A stretch of DNA of 58,266 nt from Erysipelotrichaceae bacterium (GCA_030525525.1 JAUNEN010000008.1:1-58266); one strand, 5' to 3'. Counted from the first letter of the stretch, positions 8,105-17,744 are shown. Made by a program: numbers and translations. The notes: generated by a model from the letters alone, not told the origin.

Positions 8105-9319
8105 TTATTCGGATTCGACTGCGCGGATGCCGATGATCATCAATACGGTACCGATGATCGATACAGCAACGCCGACAAAGATGACCGGCTTGACGCTCAT
8201 ATACTGGAACAGCTGTCCGCCGACCAGCGAAGCCAGCAGTGTTCCGACAGTTGCGGTTGCGCCGAAGATTGCCTGTGATTTGTTGCGGTCGCCTGCATCG
8301 ACACTTTCATTTGCAAAATAGACGCAGGCCGGTACAAGTGCCGCATATGAGAACATCTGCAGGATCATGACTCCGTAGAACATGATGACATTCGGACAGA
8401 GCCATGTCAGAACATGCTTGAGAGACCAGATCACGGCAGCGAATACCATGACCTTATGAATCGAAAGCTTCTCGATAATCTTTGAGAACAGGAACATGGT
8501 CGGCAGCTCGACGATTGCGGCGATGAAGAGTGCATTGCCCTGAACAGATTCAACCGCACCGGTCACATTTGCGCCTTCTCCCATCATATTGGCAATGATC
8601 TTGGCAATGTAGGTATTAATCATCATATGGCAGAAATACATACAGATCATCGCAAGAGCGACAATCAGCATCTTCTTGTATTTTCCGAAGAAGGCGACAT
8701 ATGACAGATCTTTCGGCTTAGCCTGTTCTTCATTCGCTTCGGCAGCTCTGACTGCTTCGGCGGAAGGTTTCGGCATCAGTCTGATCAATACAAAGCATAA
8801 AGCCGCAAAGCCTGCCACATACCAGGGAAGAATTGTCTTTCCCATGATACTCCAGAGCTGACCGATCAAAGATGAACCGACTGCCCAGGCAGCAGAACCG
8901 ATTCCTCTGCATAATCCATAATTGATGGTCTGACCGTCCTTTTCATAAATGAAAGCCATTGAGTTGAGGAACGGCATGCCGATTGATGCAAATGTGAAGC
9001 AGATCACGGTGACAATAATCATGAGTACCGAGCCTTCCGGCAGAAGTGCCAGAAGCACAGCCAGAGCGAATACAATGATCAATGCCCCGGAAATGAATGT
9101 CTGTTCATCGATTTTTTCCGATTTGTCAATCAGACTGCCGGAAAGTGTCTGGCCGATCAGGCCGCATACGCTGACAGCAGTGATGATGATTCCGACGGTG
9201 CCGTCTGCGAAACCGCTCTGCGACAGGAAATTGTAAGAGTAGCCTACGGTTGCACAGACCAAGAACATGAATGCTGCGTTGACAAGCGCATACTTCAGAG
9301 TCAGATACTTGTACTTCAT
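8105..9319 (-). CDS. MFS transporter, probably for a sugar or glycoside
   Basis: 404 aa with about 12 hydrophobic segments in two six-helix halves separated by a charged loop near residue 195-210 (EANEEQAKPKDLSY). The overall shape is that of MFS proteins of the oligosaccharide/nucleoside-type (LacY-like) symporters. It lies downstream of, and in the same direction as, a 6-phospho-beta-glucosidase gene, but that gene has its own terminator and a 26-bp palindrome lies between, so they may be separately controlled. The substrate is not readable; a beta-glucoside is suggested only by the neighbour, and a phosphorylated substrate would more usually arrive through a PTS. Confidence 0.75.
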   Translation of the reverse strand: MKYKYLTLKYALVNAAFMFLVCATVGYSYNFLSQSGFADGTVGIIITAVSVCGLIGQTLSGSLIDKSEKIDEQTFISGALIIVFALAVLLALLPEGSVLMIIVTVICFTFASIGMPFLNSMAFIYEKDGQTINYGLCRGIGSAAWAVGSSLIGQLWSIMGKTILPWYVAGFAALCFVLIRLMPKPSAEAVRAAEANEEQAKPKDLSYVAFFGKYKKMLIVALAMICMYFCHMMINTYIAKIIANMMGEGANVTGAVESVQGNALFIAAIVELPTMFLFSKIIEKLSIHKVMVFAAVIWSLKHVLTWLCPNVIMFYGVMILQMFSYAALVPACVYFANESVDAGDRNKSQAIFGATATVGTLLASLVGGQLFQYMSVKPVIFVGVAVSIIGTVLMIIGIRAVESE

Positions 9320-9378
9320 TGTTTATAATTCCCCTTTTGTATAAATATATCAGATTTTTTCACAAACAGAGCGGTTGT

Positions 9379-9404
9379 ATGAGTGATTATTTATAATCAC
9401 TCAT
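9379..9404. promoter_or_regulatory. 26-bp perfect palindrome upstream of the MFS gene
   Basis: Arms ATGAGTGATTAT and ATAATCACTCAT with a 2-bp centre, about 60 bp before the MFS start and just after the GH1 terminator. There is no T-tract, so a regulator-binding site is more likely than a terminator. Confidence 0.6.
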
Positions 9405-9428
9405 CATTTTCATTGACACGTCTGCATC

Positions 9429-9456
9429 AAAAAAACCTGCAGAATTATCCGCAGGT
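9429..9456 (-). terminator. Terminator of the first GH1 gene
   Basis: Minus-strand stem ACCTGC/GCAGGT with a 10-nt loop followed by seven T, 14 nt after the GH1 stop. Confidence 0.8.
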
Positions 9457-9469
9457 CTTTCGCAATGGA

Positions 9470-10918
<1,449 letters not shown>

Positions 10919-10936
10919 GCTGCATATCCTGACAAT

Positions 10937-10965
10937 ATTATCCGATGAAAAAAGAATGATTTCAA
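10937..10965 (-). promoter_or_regulatory. Promoter of the first GH1 gene
   Basis: Minus-strand TTGAAA (10965-10960), 17-bp spacer, GATAAT (10942-10937), about 52 nt before the ATG. Confidence 0.65.
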
Positions 10966-11003
10966 TGCGCTGAAGAACTGTTTCTTTCAAAATACTGAAT
11001 TAT

Positions 11004-11034
11004 AAAAAGCGATCCCGCGCCAGGCAGAATCACT
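11004..11034 (-). terminator. Terminator of the AlaX operon
   Basis: Minus-strand stem of 11 bp (AGTGATTCTGC with GCGGGATCGCT, some G-U pairs), a 5-nt loop, then a T run, shortly after the AlaX stop codon. Confidence 0.7.
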
Positions 11035-11047
11035 CTGTTTCAATCAA

Positions 11048-12202
11048 TCAGGAAAGAATTCTTCCGAGAGCTTCTTCAATCTCTTTTTCCGAAGCACTGA
11101 AGCTGCCCTGGATCATTTCCTTTGAACCGCCGCCCCTGCCGCTCAAGGCTTCATTGATCTCTTTTGCCTTTGATTTGAGATCAACCGTTTTGGAAATGAT
11201 GAAATAATTCCAGTGGTTCTCACTTCCGCTGAGAACGGCTGCTGTTTCAGCCTTTTCGGCAAGATCGTTTCCGTGTCTTCTGAGTACATTGCGGTCAAGT
11301 TCATCTTCGAAATCGATGATGAGCTTCTGCCCTTCTTCATATTCGGAAAGCTTGTATTTCAGAAGTTTTTCAGACACTTCCCGGATCCGCACATCCTTGA
11401 GGGCCGAAGCTTTCAGGAGTGCATCAACGGCAGCGGATGTTTCGGTTTCCTTGGCACTGAGCATGACGCTGACAGCGTGATTTTCACTCATTGCCTTCTG
11501 CACATAGCCAAGTGCCCTTAAACCGCAGACCATTTCCACACGGATTCCTTTTTTATGTTTCTGAAAGCTTAAGAGTTTGATCAGACCGATTTCCCCGGTC
11601 CGCTTCACATGCGTCCCGCAGCATGCGCATACGTCCGCCCCCGGAATTTCGATGATTCTGACCACGCCGCTCAGCTCTTTTTTGGAGCGGTAGTCAATTG
11701 TCTTCAGTTCTTCTTCATCCGGAAACAGCGCGATGATCTCTTCATTTTTCATGACAATCTGATTCGCTCTTGTCTCAATGTCACGAAGCTGTTCTTCATT
11801 CAGCGGTCCGTCAAAATCAATCTGAATCACTTCACCCATATGAAAGCCGACATTGTCATAGCCGTAAAGCTGATGGATGAGACCTGAAACAATATGCTCG
11901 CCGGAATGATTCTGCATGAAATCAAATCTTCTGTTCCAGTCAATCTGCCCGTGCACGGCACTTCCCGCTTCAAGCGGACCTGTACATGTATGGACAATTC
12001 CTTCCGCTTTCTGCTGCACATCAATCACACTGACATCATTGAGCATTCCTTCATCGCAGGGCTGACCGCCGCCTTTGGGATAGAAAGCTGTTTCCTCCAG
12101 GATAATCTCATAGAGATTTCCCTTTGGCGTGCATGAGAGTACATGCGTATCAAACTCCTGCATATAGGGATTCAGATCATAAAGTTCTTTGAAATCTGAC
12201 AT
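11048..12202 (-). CDS. Alanyl-tRNA editing protein (AlaX-L type)
   Basis: 384 aa. A stand-alone relative of the AlaRS editing half that hydrolyses Ser- or Gly-tRNA(Ala). Residues ~1-90 are the AlaRS-like beta barrel (YPKGGGQPCDEG). The zinc-site histidines are in HSGEHIVSGLIH (about 98-109), and the second metal motif is CACCGTHVKRTGE (about 188). The C-terminal ~130 residues, with GRGGGSKEM near the end, form the DHHA1-like domain, making this the long AlaX class. It follows a PNPOx-like gene by 11 nt in one operon. Confidence 0.9.
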   Translation of the reverse strand: MSDFKELYDLNPYMQEFDTHVLSCTPKGNLYEIILEETAFYPKGGGQPCDEGMLNDVSVIDVQQKAEGIVHTCTGPLEAGSAVHGQIDWNRRFDFMQNHSGEHIVSGLIHQLYGYDNVGFHMGEVIQIDFDGPLNEEQLRDIETRANQIVMKNEEIIALFPDEEELKTIDYRSKKELSGVVRIIEIPGADVCACCGTHVKRTGEIGLIKLLSFQKHKKGIRVEMVCGLRALGYVQKAMSENHAVSVMLSAKETETSAAVDALLKASALKDVRIREVSEKLLKYKLSEYEEGQKLIIDFEDELDRNVLRRHGNDLAEKAETAAVLSGSENHWNYFIISKTVDLKSKAKEINEALSGRGGGSKEMIQGSFSASEKEIEEALGRILS

Positions 12203-12213
12203 ATTAACTCCTG

Positions 12214-12687
12214 TTATCTTTCATGGACAATCTTGCCGGTGATATGTTCGGGAATGATTTCAAACGCCAGCGTACCGGCTGCGTGGTTTTCAATCTCGCG
12301 TTCGATATATGCTTCATCATCGGTAAACTTATAACAGAGCTCGCGGCTGATCTTTATCATTGTTTCATCATCCACCGGCCTTGCTCTGCCGAATACAATG
12401 ACGCTTTTGAAGTCATAATACCATTCGCCTTCCACTTCAATCGGATCGGAATATACGCAGAAGCAGACTCTGTCATCATTTTTCAGCGCATCGATTTTGT
12501 GTCCGTGCTTGCCGCCGTGGAAATAAATATTCCCGTCTTCCGCACGGTAGTAATGATTGATCGGCATGCAGTACGGATATCCCTCATCCCCGTTTACGGA
12601 GAGCACTCCCCGTTTTGTATGAATCAGAATGTCGATGCATTCTTCAGTCGTCAGTTTCTGCTTATATCGTGTCACATCGCGGAACAT
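12214..12687 (-). CDS. Pyridoxamine 5'-phosphate oxidase-like flavin-binding protein
   Basis: 157 aa from the ATG at 12687. A TTG start 18 nt upstream is rejected because the AGGAGG ribosome site lies inside that extension. The split-barrel fold of the PNPOx-like/NimA-type family is visible: TEECIDILIHTKRGVLSVNGDEGYPYCMPINHYY, then IYFHGGKHGHKIDALKNDDRVCFCV (shown as separate family blocks) and a later VIVFGRARPVDD. Such proteins bind FMN or F420/heme; the substrate is unknown. First gene of a two-gene operon with alaX. Confidence 0.8.
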   Translation of the reverse strand: MFRDVTRYKQKLTTEECIDILIHTKRGVLSVNGDEGYPYCMPINHYYRAEDGNIYFHGGKHGHKIDALKNDDRVCFCVYSDPIEVEGEWYYDFKSVIVFGRARPVDDETMIKISRELCYKFTDDEAYIEREIENHAAGTLAFEIIPEHITGKIVHER

Positions 12688-12734
12688 ATCAGGTCCTCCT
12701 GTCAATGTGTGTATTCTATCACAGGCATGTCATG

Positions 12735-12765
12735 AATAAAACAAGACCGGAGCACTCAGCTCCGG
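12735..12765 (-). terminator. Terminator of the NCS2 permease gene
   Basis: Minus-strand stem CCGGAGC/GCTCCGG, 5-nt loop, then TCTTGTTTT, just after the permease stop at 12774. Confidence 0.75.
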
Positions 12766-12773
12766 CCTTTGAA

Positions 12774-14150
12774 TCAGATCAGAATATACTTCAGTACAAA
12801 GAGGACAGCGAGAACATACATCAGAACTGACATATTCTGTGTTCTCTTTGTGAGCAGCGCAATCAGTACATAGGAGATGATGCCGAATGCGATACCGTCG
12901 GAAATGGAGTATGCAAAGCCCATCATTGTAATTGCAATGAAGCAGGGAATTGCTTCGGCAAGATCATTCCAGTCGATGTTCCTGACCTGCTGCATCATCA
13001 GGAAGCCGACAACGATCAGTGCCGGTGCTGTCGCAAATGACGGGATTGTCAGGAACAGCGGAGCCAGAACCAGGGATACCAGGAACAGGAAACCTGTGAC
13101 AACAGCTGTGAGACCGGTTCTTCCGCCTTCGGTGATACCGGAAGAAGATTCAACGAATGTTGTGACGGTTGATGTACCGAGGAATGCGCCGACAGTTGTT
13201 CCGACTGCATCCGCCAGCAGTACGCCTCTGATGCCCGGCAGCTTGCCGTCTTCATCCAGCATATTTGCCTTGGAAGCACAGCCGATGACAGTTCCGAGTG
13301 TGTCGAAGACATCGACGAACAGGAATGCAAACAGAATGACAATGAAGTCGAGTGTATGTGTCGTAATGAAGCTGAAGTCGAACTGGCCGATCATGTTGAC
13401 TGAAAGATCAGGCAGTGCGAAGAAGCTTGTCGGAATAACGGAATAGAAACCGGCAGCGGGATCCGGAACATAGAGTCCTGACAGCTGGCAGATAATGCCG
13501 AGAACCCATGTGATCAGAATGCCGAACAGCATGTAGCCCTTAACGCCTTTGATCAGCAGCCAGGAAGTGACAATCACACCGATCAGAGCCAGAACAACCG
13601 TAATGCCTTCGGTCATGAATGTACCGTTTGCCAGTGCATTTTTGACGGAATAAAGAGAAACAAGTGTTGATCCGTCGACAATGACATGTGCATTCTGCAG
13701 ACCGATGAATGTGATGAATAATCCGATACCGACAGAAACTGCAGTTTTCAGGCTCTTCGGGATTGCATTGAAGATTGCTTCACGGATATTTGTCAGAGAC
13801 ATGATGATAAAGATCAGACCTTCAGCAAATACGGCAGTCAGTGCGACCTTCCAGCTGTAGCCCATCGCGCCGCAGACTGTATATGCAAAGTAAGCATTCA
13901 GACCGAGACCGGCCGAAAGTGCAAACGGCTTATTGGAGAAAGCTGCCATGCAGAAACATGCAATTGCGGAAGCTACTGCAGTCGCAAACAGAATGGAACC
14001 GCCGGCATTTTCAAGGCCGGGTGCTGCGGAAAGAATTGACGGGTTCAGAGCCAGGATGTAAACCATGGTCACAAATGTTGTCAGACCGGCAATAATTTCA
14101 GTCTGCACGTTTGTTCCGTTTTCTTTCAGTTTAAAGAGTTTTTCGAACAT
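12774..14150 (-). CDS. NCS2-family purine permease (guanine/hypoxanthine type)
   Basis: 458 aa from the ATG at 14150, which has AAAGGGGATTT before it; the in-frame extension of 17 residues has no such site. It begins MFEKLFKLKENGTNVQTE, the usual start of PbuG/PbuO-type permeases, then TTFVTMVYILALNPSIL. Later FVDVFDTLGTVIGCA (about residue 280) and GTSTVTTFVESSSGITEGGRTG form the substrate-binding region. About 13-14 membrane segments. Expected function is proton-coupled uptake of guanine, hypoxanthine or adenine. There is no purine riboswitch core in the leader, but a 15-bp palindrome lies between the promoter region and the start. Confidence 0.9.
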   Translation of the reverse strand: MFEKLFKLKENGTNVQTEIIAGLTTFVTMVYILALNPSILSAAPGLENAGGSILFATAVASAIACFCMAAFSNKPFALSAGLGLNAYFAYTVCGAMGYSWKVALTAVFAEGLIFIIMSLTNIREAIFNAIPKSLKTAVSVGIGLFITFIGLQNAHVIVDGSTLVSLYSVKNALANGTFMTEGITVVLALIGVIVTSWLLIKGVKGYMLFGILITWVLGIICQLSGLYVPDPAAGFYSVIPTSFFALPDLSVNMIGQFDFSFITTHTLDFIVILFAFLFVDVFDTLGTVIGCASKANMLDEDGKLPGIRGVLLADAVGTTVGAFLGTSTVTTFVESSSGITEGGRTGLTAVVTGFLFLVSLVLAPLFLTIPSFATAPALIVVGFLMMQQVRNIDWNDLAEAIPCFIAITMMGFAYSISDGIAFGIISYVLIALLTKRTQNMSVLMYVLAVLFVLKYILI

Positions 14151-14166
14151 AAATCCCCTTTCGCTC

Positions 14167-14181
14167 GTCCGGATTCCGGAC
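14167..14181. promoter_or_regulatory. 15-bp palindrome in the purine permease leader
   Basis: GTCCGGA and TCCGGAC around one central base, 17 bp before the permease ATG. It could be an operator or an RNA hairpin. Not assigned to a known regulator. Confidence 0.4.
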
Positions 14182-14215
14182 ACATGTTCAATCAAAAACA
14201 CCAGTCAATTATACC

Positions 14216-14247
14216 AAAAAAGAACCTGACTGCTACACACAGTCAGG
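14216..14247 (-). terminator. Terminator of the STAS/kinase cassette
   Basis: Minus-strand stem CCTGACTG/CAGTCAGG with a 7-nt loop followed by TTCTTTTTT, about 36 nt after the stop of the STAS-kinase fusion gene. Confidence 0.8.
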
Positions 14248-14283
14248 CTATTCATGCATAAAATATAAAATTTCAACTATTTT

Positions 14284-15459
14284 TTACCAGATCAGCGAAT
14301 CGGTTGTCTCAAGCAGACGCTCGATTTCTTTTCTGCAGAATTCAATGACTTCCCTGTCTGTATCAGGATGACGTCTCAAAGATCTGCGCAGAATTCTCGT
14401 ATAGCCGAGAATCTTCGCCTTGTCGGCGATGGCGGCACGCTCTTCAGGTGTCTTGTCATCGAAATAATACTCCAGTGTCTTTGCCCAGAGTTCAGCGCCC
14501 TGTTCATATGTGATTCCCAGGAATGACTTGATGTTGTCATGATCGACACAGGAGAATCCCTGATATGCATTGAAGATGGATGCGAACTCAAATACAGGAT
14601 GACCGTGGCATAGTGTATCCATATCGATCAGAAGCACTTCGCCATCCTGCAGCATGACATTCTTGATGTGATAGTCGCCATGCATCATATGGTAGTCAAC
14701 CGGTACTTCTTCAACCATTCTGTAAAGCTTTTCGCCTTTCTCTTCGGCAAGATGTTCTCTGACAAAGGAAGCCCACTTCAGTGCGACCTTTCTCATGTCG
14801 GGCATATCACCGGGTTTAACCGTGGTTGCGTGAATCTTCTTCAGAAGATCGACTGAAATTCTGACGATTTCATCAAGTGATTCCGGTTCGGCTGCCAGCC
14901 ACTTGGCAAAGGATTTTGCATTGAGCAGCTCAAACACAGATCCATATCCGCCGTCAACCTTGACAACATCATAGGGAATGGCTGTCGGAATACCGAGTAC
15001 AAAGGCATGTCTTGCCAGTTCGCGCTCACGCTGGATGTCGGGAAGTGAATCAGGATTCTTGTACACTTTGACAATGGTATCTCTGTCAATCCGGTAAACC
15101 TTACCGTTTGATCCCTGACCGATGACTTCGCAGCCTTCCACTGAGATTTCACGGTAAGCCTTCTCGATTTTCATCATCTCGGTAAAGCCGGTCATATCAA
15201 AGATTTCATAGACTTCTGCCGAAACATCGACCACCTTCAGATCGGGATACGCTTTTCTCAGACGCAGAATCACACGCAGACCTGCACTTGAAATATATTC
15301 AAGATCCGATGCGTCAATGATCAGTGATGTGCATTCAGGATGAGCTGAGCGCGCATCGTTGATTTCCTTTTCCGTGTCAGCCGCATTGGCTGAATCAATA
15401 TGTCCCTTCAGAAATATTGTCAATACTGTTCCATTAGCAGATGAATCTGTCAGACTCAT
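14284..15459 (-). CDS. STAS domain fused to aminoglycoside-phosphotransferase-like kinase
   Basis: 391 aa. Residues 1-105 are a STAS (anti-sigma-factor antagonist) domain with the phospho-acceptor region YISSAGLRVILRL (Ser near 56-57) and FDMTGFTEMM. Residues ~110-391 are an APH/choline-kinase-like fold: GQGSNGKVYRID glycine loop, VKVYK lysine, catalytic loop MMHGDYHIKNVM (about 262) and metal-binding LIDMD. All key kinase residues are present, so it should phosphorylate something, probably a small molecule or protein. Start supported by GGAGGAAAAATAA. Last gene of the cassette, 111 nt after the RsbW-like gene, with a short inverted repeat between. The substrate is unknown; fusions of this kind occur in Fibrobacter-, spirochaete- and Bacillota-type genomes (from memory). 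Confidence 0.85.
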   Translation of the reverse strand: MSLTDSSANGTVLTIFLKGHIDSANAADTEKEINDARSAHPECTSLIIDASDLEYISSAGLRVILRLRKAYPDLKVVDVSAEVYEIFDMTGFTEMMKIEKAYREISVEGCEVIGQGSNGKVYRIDRDTIVKVYKNPDSLPDIQRERELARHAFVLGIPTAIPYDVVKVDGGYGSVFELLNAKSFAKWLAAEPESLDEIVRISVDLLKKIHATTVKPGDMPDMRKVALKWASFVREHLAEEKGEKLYRMVEEVPVDYHMMHGDYHIKNVMLQDGEVLLIDMDTLCHGHPVFEFASIFNAYQGFSCVDHDNIKSFLGITYEQGAELWAKTLEYYFDDKTPEERAAIADKAKILGYTRILRRSLRRHPDTDREVIEFCRKEIERLLETTDSLIW

Positions 15460-15484
15460 TTATTTTTCCTCCGAAATTCTGTCT

Positions 15485-15513
15485 GTCACCGGTTCAAACC
15501 CTTCCGGGGTGAC
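15485..15513. repeat. Inverted repeat before the STAS-kinase gene
   Basis: GTCACC and GGTGAC arms, 17-nt loop, about 25 bp upstream of the 15459 start and within the 111-nt gap after the kinase gene at 15571. It may be a processing hairpin or an operator. Part of it resembles a tRNA T-loop only by chance. Confidence 0.35.
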
Positions 15514-15570
15514 CGTTCTTCCGCACTCACTGTATGAATGCACTGATGTAAAAATAGCAATCAAAAACTG

Positions 15571-15984
15571 TTATATATTTTTTCTGATCTTCAGAATGTT
15601 TTTTCCGTTTCTGTACTCATATGTGATCTCATCCATCGTCTTGCGGACAAGATATAAGCCCAGACCTCCGATCCTGCGCTCGGACGCCGGCAGAGTGACA
15701 TCCGGCTCATCCGTGCTGAGCGGATCAAACTGCCTTCCGCCGTCAATGAAAGTGATGGTCACCGCTACCGGATGTTTCTCCACTTCAACTCTGACGGTTG
15801 CCGGTCCGATGTCCGGCTTGTATGCATAATTGGAAATATTTCCAAAAAGTTCATCGATCGCAATATCGATCTGCATCTGCGATTTCGGCGGGCATTGCAG
15901 TTCTTCCAGTTTCCGGTTCACAAAATCTGTTACGGCAGGTATATTTTCAACGGTTGCGTCAACTGTCATTTCTCTCATGATCAT
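15571..15984 (-). CDS. RsbW/SpoIIAB-like anti-sigma-type ATP-binding kinase
   Basis: 137 aa HATPase_c domain of the serine-kinase anti-sigma class. The N-box is DELFGNISNYAY (about 47-58), the G1 box FIDGGRQFDP (about 78) and the G2 box GGLGLYLVRKTMDE (about 104). These kinases bind a target and phosphorylate a STAS antagonist on serine; the STAS gene directly upstream is the natural partner. Two ATG codons are possible (15984, 4 nt from GGAGG, or 15978, 10 nt); the first is reported. No sigma factor or PP2C phosphatase is nearby, so the controlled protein is not evident. Confidence 0.88.
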   Translation of the reverse strand: MIMREMTVDATVENIPAVTDFVNRKLEELQCPPKSQMQIDIAIDELFGNISNYAYKPDIGPATVRVEVEKHPVAVTITFIDGGRQFDPLSTDEPDVTLPASERRIGGLGLYLVRKTMDEITYEYRNGKNILKIRKNI

Positions 15985-16035
15985 GGTTCCTCCGGCTTTA
16001 AACTGTTATGACTGATCAAGCTCATATCAGCCAGA

Positions 16036-16332
16036 CTATTCCACATTCATGATGTCCAGGAAACCGGTGATGTCGAGCACCTCTCTGACCATTTCATTCA
16101 CGTGGATCAGCTTCATTTCCCCCTGAACTGCCATCTTCTTGTAGACAAGAAGCAGCACACGCAGGCCCGCGGATGAAATGTACTGAATGTCTTCAAAATC
16201 CAGCACAAGGTCATCAATCCCTTCAATCGCCGGAATCAGAATTGATTCTGCTTCCGCAGAAGTTGCCGTATCAATGCGGCCGTGCATAACGGCATCCAGA
16301 TGTGTACCGTCTTTTTTCAGTTCGATTTCCAT
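16036..16332 (-). CDS. STAS-domain anti-sigma-factor antagonist (SpoIIAA/RsbV-like)
   Basis: 98 aa, a whole STAS domain. The phosphorylatable serine region is YISSAGLRVLLLVYK (Ser near 54-55), preceded by DLVLDFEDI and followed by VLDITGFLDIMNVE. It is expected to be phosphorylated by the RsbW-like kinase encoded 51 nt downstream and, when unphosphorylated, to release the kinase's bound partner. It begins 2 nt after the stop of the EIIB-ROK gene. The STAS part of the 14284-15459 fusion is its close relative (same YISSAGLRV and TGF blocks), so the cassette holds two competing antagonist domains. Confidence 0.9.
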   Translation of the reverse strand: MEIELKKDGTHLDAVMHGRIDTATSAEAESILIPAIEGIDDLVLDFEDIQYISSAGLRVLLLVYKKMAVQGEMKLIHVNEMVREVLDITGFLDIMNVE

Positions 16333-16334
16333 AA

Positions 16335-17744
16335 CTAAGAATCCTTTCTGCTGTTTATATAATACATGGCACCATCGTACAGGTATTCCCTGACGCTGTT
16401 CACCCTTACAATCTGAGGAATATATTCAGGACGGATAAACTTTCCGATTTCCTGAATCAGCTCCGATGTGTCCGGAATCATTTTCGCATAGAATGCGATA
16501 TGAGAACATCCCGTATATGTAATCAGACCGGTCAGATATCTTGCACATAAGGCAACATTGCCTTCCGGTGTCTTTGCAAGTGCATACGGATTTTTCGGGA
16601 ATGTCGTAATATCCGTAATGCCGGCAAGCTGGGAACCGCCCATATGGCCTGCCGTACCGAATATACGTCCGTATGCCGAAATACCGATATTTCCGGCATA
16701 TTCGCCGCTGGGCACAAAGTAGAACGCGGCCATTTCACCGTTCAGTTCTTTCTGACTGTAGCCGAGCGCAATCGCATCGGTATCGTTTATCGTCAGTGTT
16801 CTGATTCCGAACTTCTCTTCGATATTTGTTCTGACATCGAAATTGAAGATGTTTCCTTTTTCGTATGTCAGCTTTCCTTCATGGAAGCTGCCCGGCGAAA
16901 CAAGGCAGATCGTTCTGATATTCTGATTCATGCGGAGCACGCTCCCGATGACATCACAGATATCCTCAGCCCGGTATCTTTCCTTGACAATCTGATTCTG
17001 CATGACGATTTCATTCTGACCATAGACACGGTAGGCAAGCTGGGTTCTGCCTTCCATGTCAATGACAGAAAGAATCAATGTGGAGCCTTCCGTACTGACA
17101 AGCTCCTGAACACCTTCTGCCTGCACGGTTTCAGACTGTTTATGCTTTTCGTATTCATCTTTGATCAGATTGATCAGCCCGAATACATCATAGCGCGAAA
17201 AGATAGCTGCCGGTATCTCAAGTACCAGTTTGTCACTCAGGATCGCACGGGCTTTTTTGAGCTGATAGCCGATCTGCGGTGCGATCAGAATCACATCCTT
17301 GTCCTGCGCGCTTTCATAAAGTTTATCATACGGCACTGCGTCAAAATCCATTTTCATTCCCATGACCCGTACGGATTCATTGAGATTCATTGTGAAATAG
17401 GATGTTGTCAGTCCGCATGTGCAGCATAAGAGCACATGGATTGCCGTATCAGTTTTCTGCTTCAGAAGTGATTCCTTCATTTCAAGGAAGAGTCCCTTTG
17501 CATGATCGAGATCATTCAGTTCAAAATGAAGGTAGAAAACATTTTCCTGCTTCGCATCGACAACCCTGAGCTCGCAGATTGTGTATTCAATGCTGTAGAG
17601 CGTGATTGTTGCGCTTGCAGAATCAGTCTTCAGGATGATTGATTCGGTTTTGTCATCACACGCTCTTTCGACTGTATATCTGCTGTCCTGCTGTTCCAGA
17701 ATCCACGCTTTCAGTTCTTCTGAGATTGCTGTCTGATTATTCAT
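16335..17744 (-). CDS. Fusion of PTS EIIB-like domain and ROK-like domain
   Basis: 469 aa from the ATG at 17744 (AGGTGAGGTG upstream); a 16-residue upstream extension is rejected. Residues ~1-95 are an alpha/beta domain not recognised. Residues ~96-195 look like a lactose/cellobiose-type PTS EIIB: HVLLCCTCGLTTSYF matches the phospho-cysteine loop, followed by DVILIAPQIGYQLKKA. Residues ~215-469 resemble ROK/ASKHA proteins: a first beta-hairpin (LILSVIDMEGRTQLAYRVY), SPGSFHEGKL, NDTDAIALGYS and GRIFGTAGHMGGSQ. The ROK zinc cysteines are missing and there is no HTH, so it is probably a sensor rather than a sugar kinase or classic repressor. First gene of the STAS/RsbW cassette. Confidence 0.7.
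   Translation of the reverse strand: MNNQTAISEELKAWILEQQDSRYTVERACDDKTESIILKTDSASATITLYSIEYTICELRVVDAKQENVFYLHFELNDLDHAKGLFLEMKESLLKQKTDTAIHVLLCCTCGLTTSYFTMNLNESVRVMGMKMDFDAVPYDKLYESAQDKDVILIAPQIGYQLKKARAILSDKLVLEIPAAIFSRYDVFGLINLIKDEYEKHKQSETVQAEGVQELVSTEGSTLILSVIDMEGRTQLAYRVYGQNEIVMQNQIVKERYRAEDICDVIGSVLRMNQNIRTICLVSPGSFHEGKLTYEKGNIFNFDVRTNIEEKFGIRTLTINDTDAIALGYSQKELNGEMAAFYFVPSGEYAGNIGISAYGRIFGTAGHMGGSQLAGITDITTFPKNPYALAKTPEGNVALCARYLTGLITYTGCSHIAFYAKMIPDTSELIQEIGKFIRPEYIPQIVRVNSVREYLYDGAMYYINSRKDS

Noticed and set aside
9379-9404. 26-bp palindrome as a terminator
   Set aside because: No T-run follows on either strand, and a good terminator for the GH1 gene already lies at 9429-9456.
14151-14215. 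Purine riboswitch upstream of the purine permease
   Set aside because: None of the conserved core segments of the purine aptamer are present; only a short palindrome is seen.
15485-15513. tRNA-like T-loop (GGTTCAAACC)
   Set aside because: No acceptor, D or anticodon arms can be formed around it; the stem flanking the loop does not pair as a T-arm.
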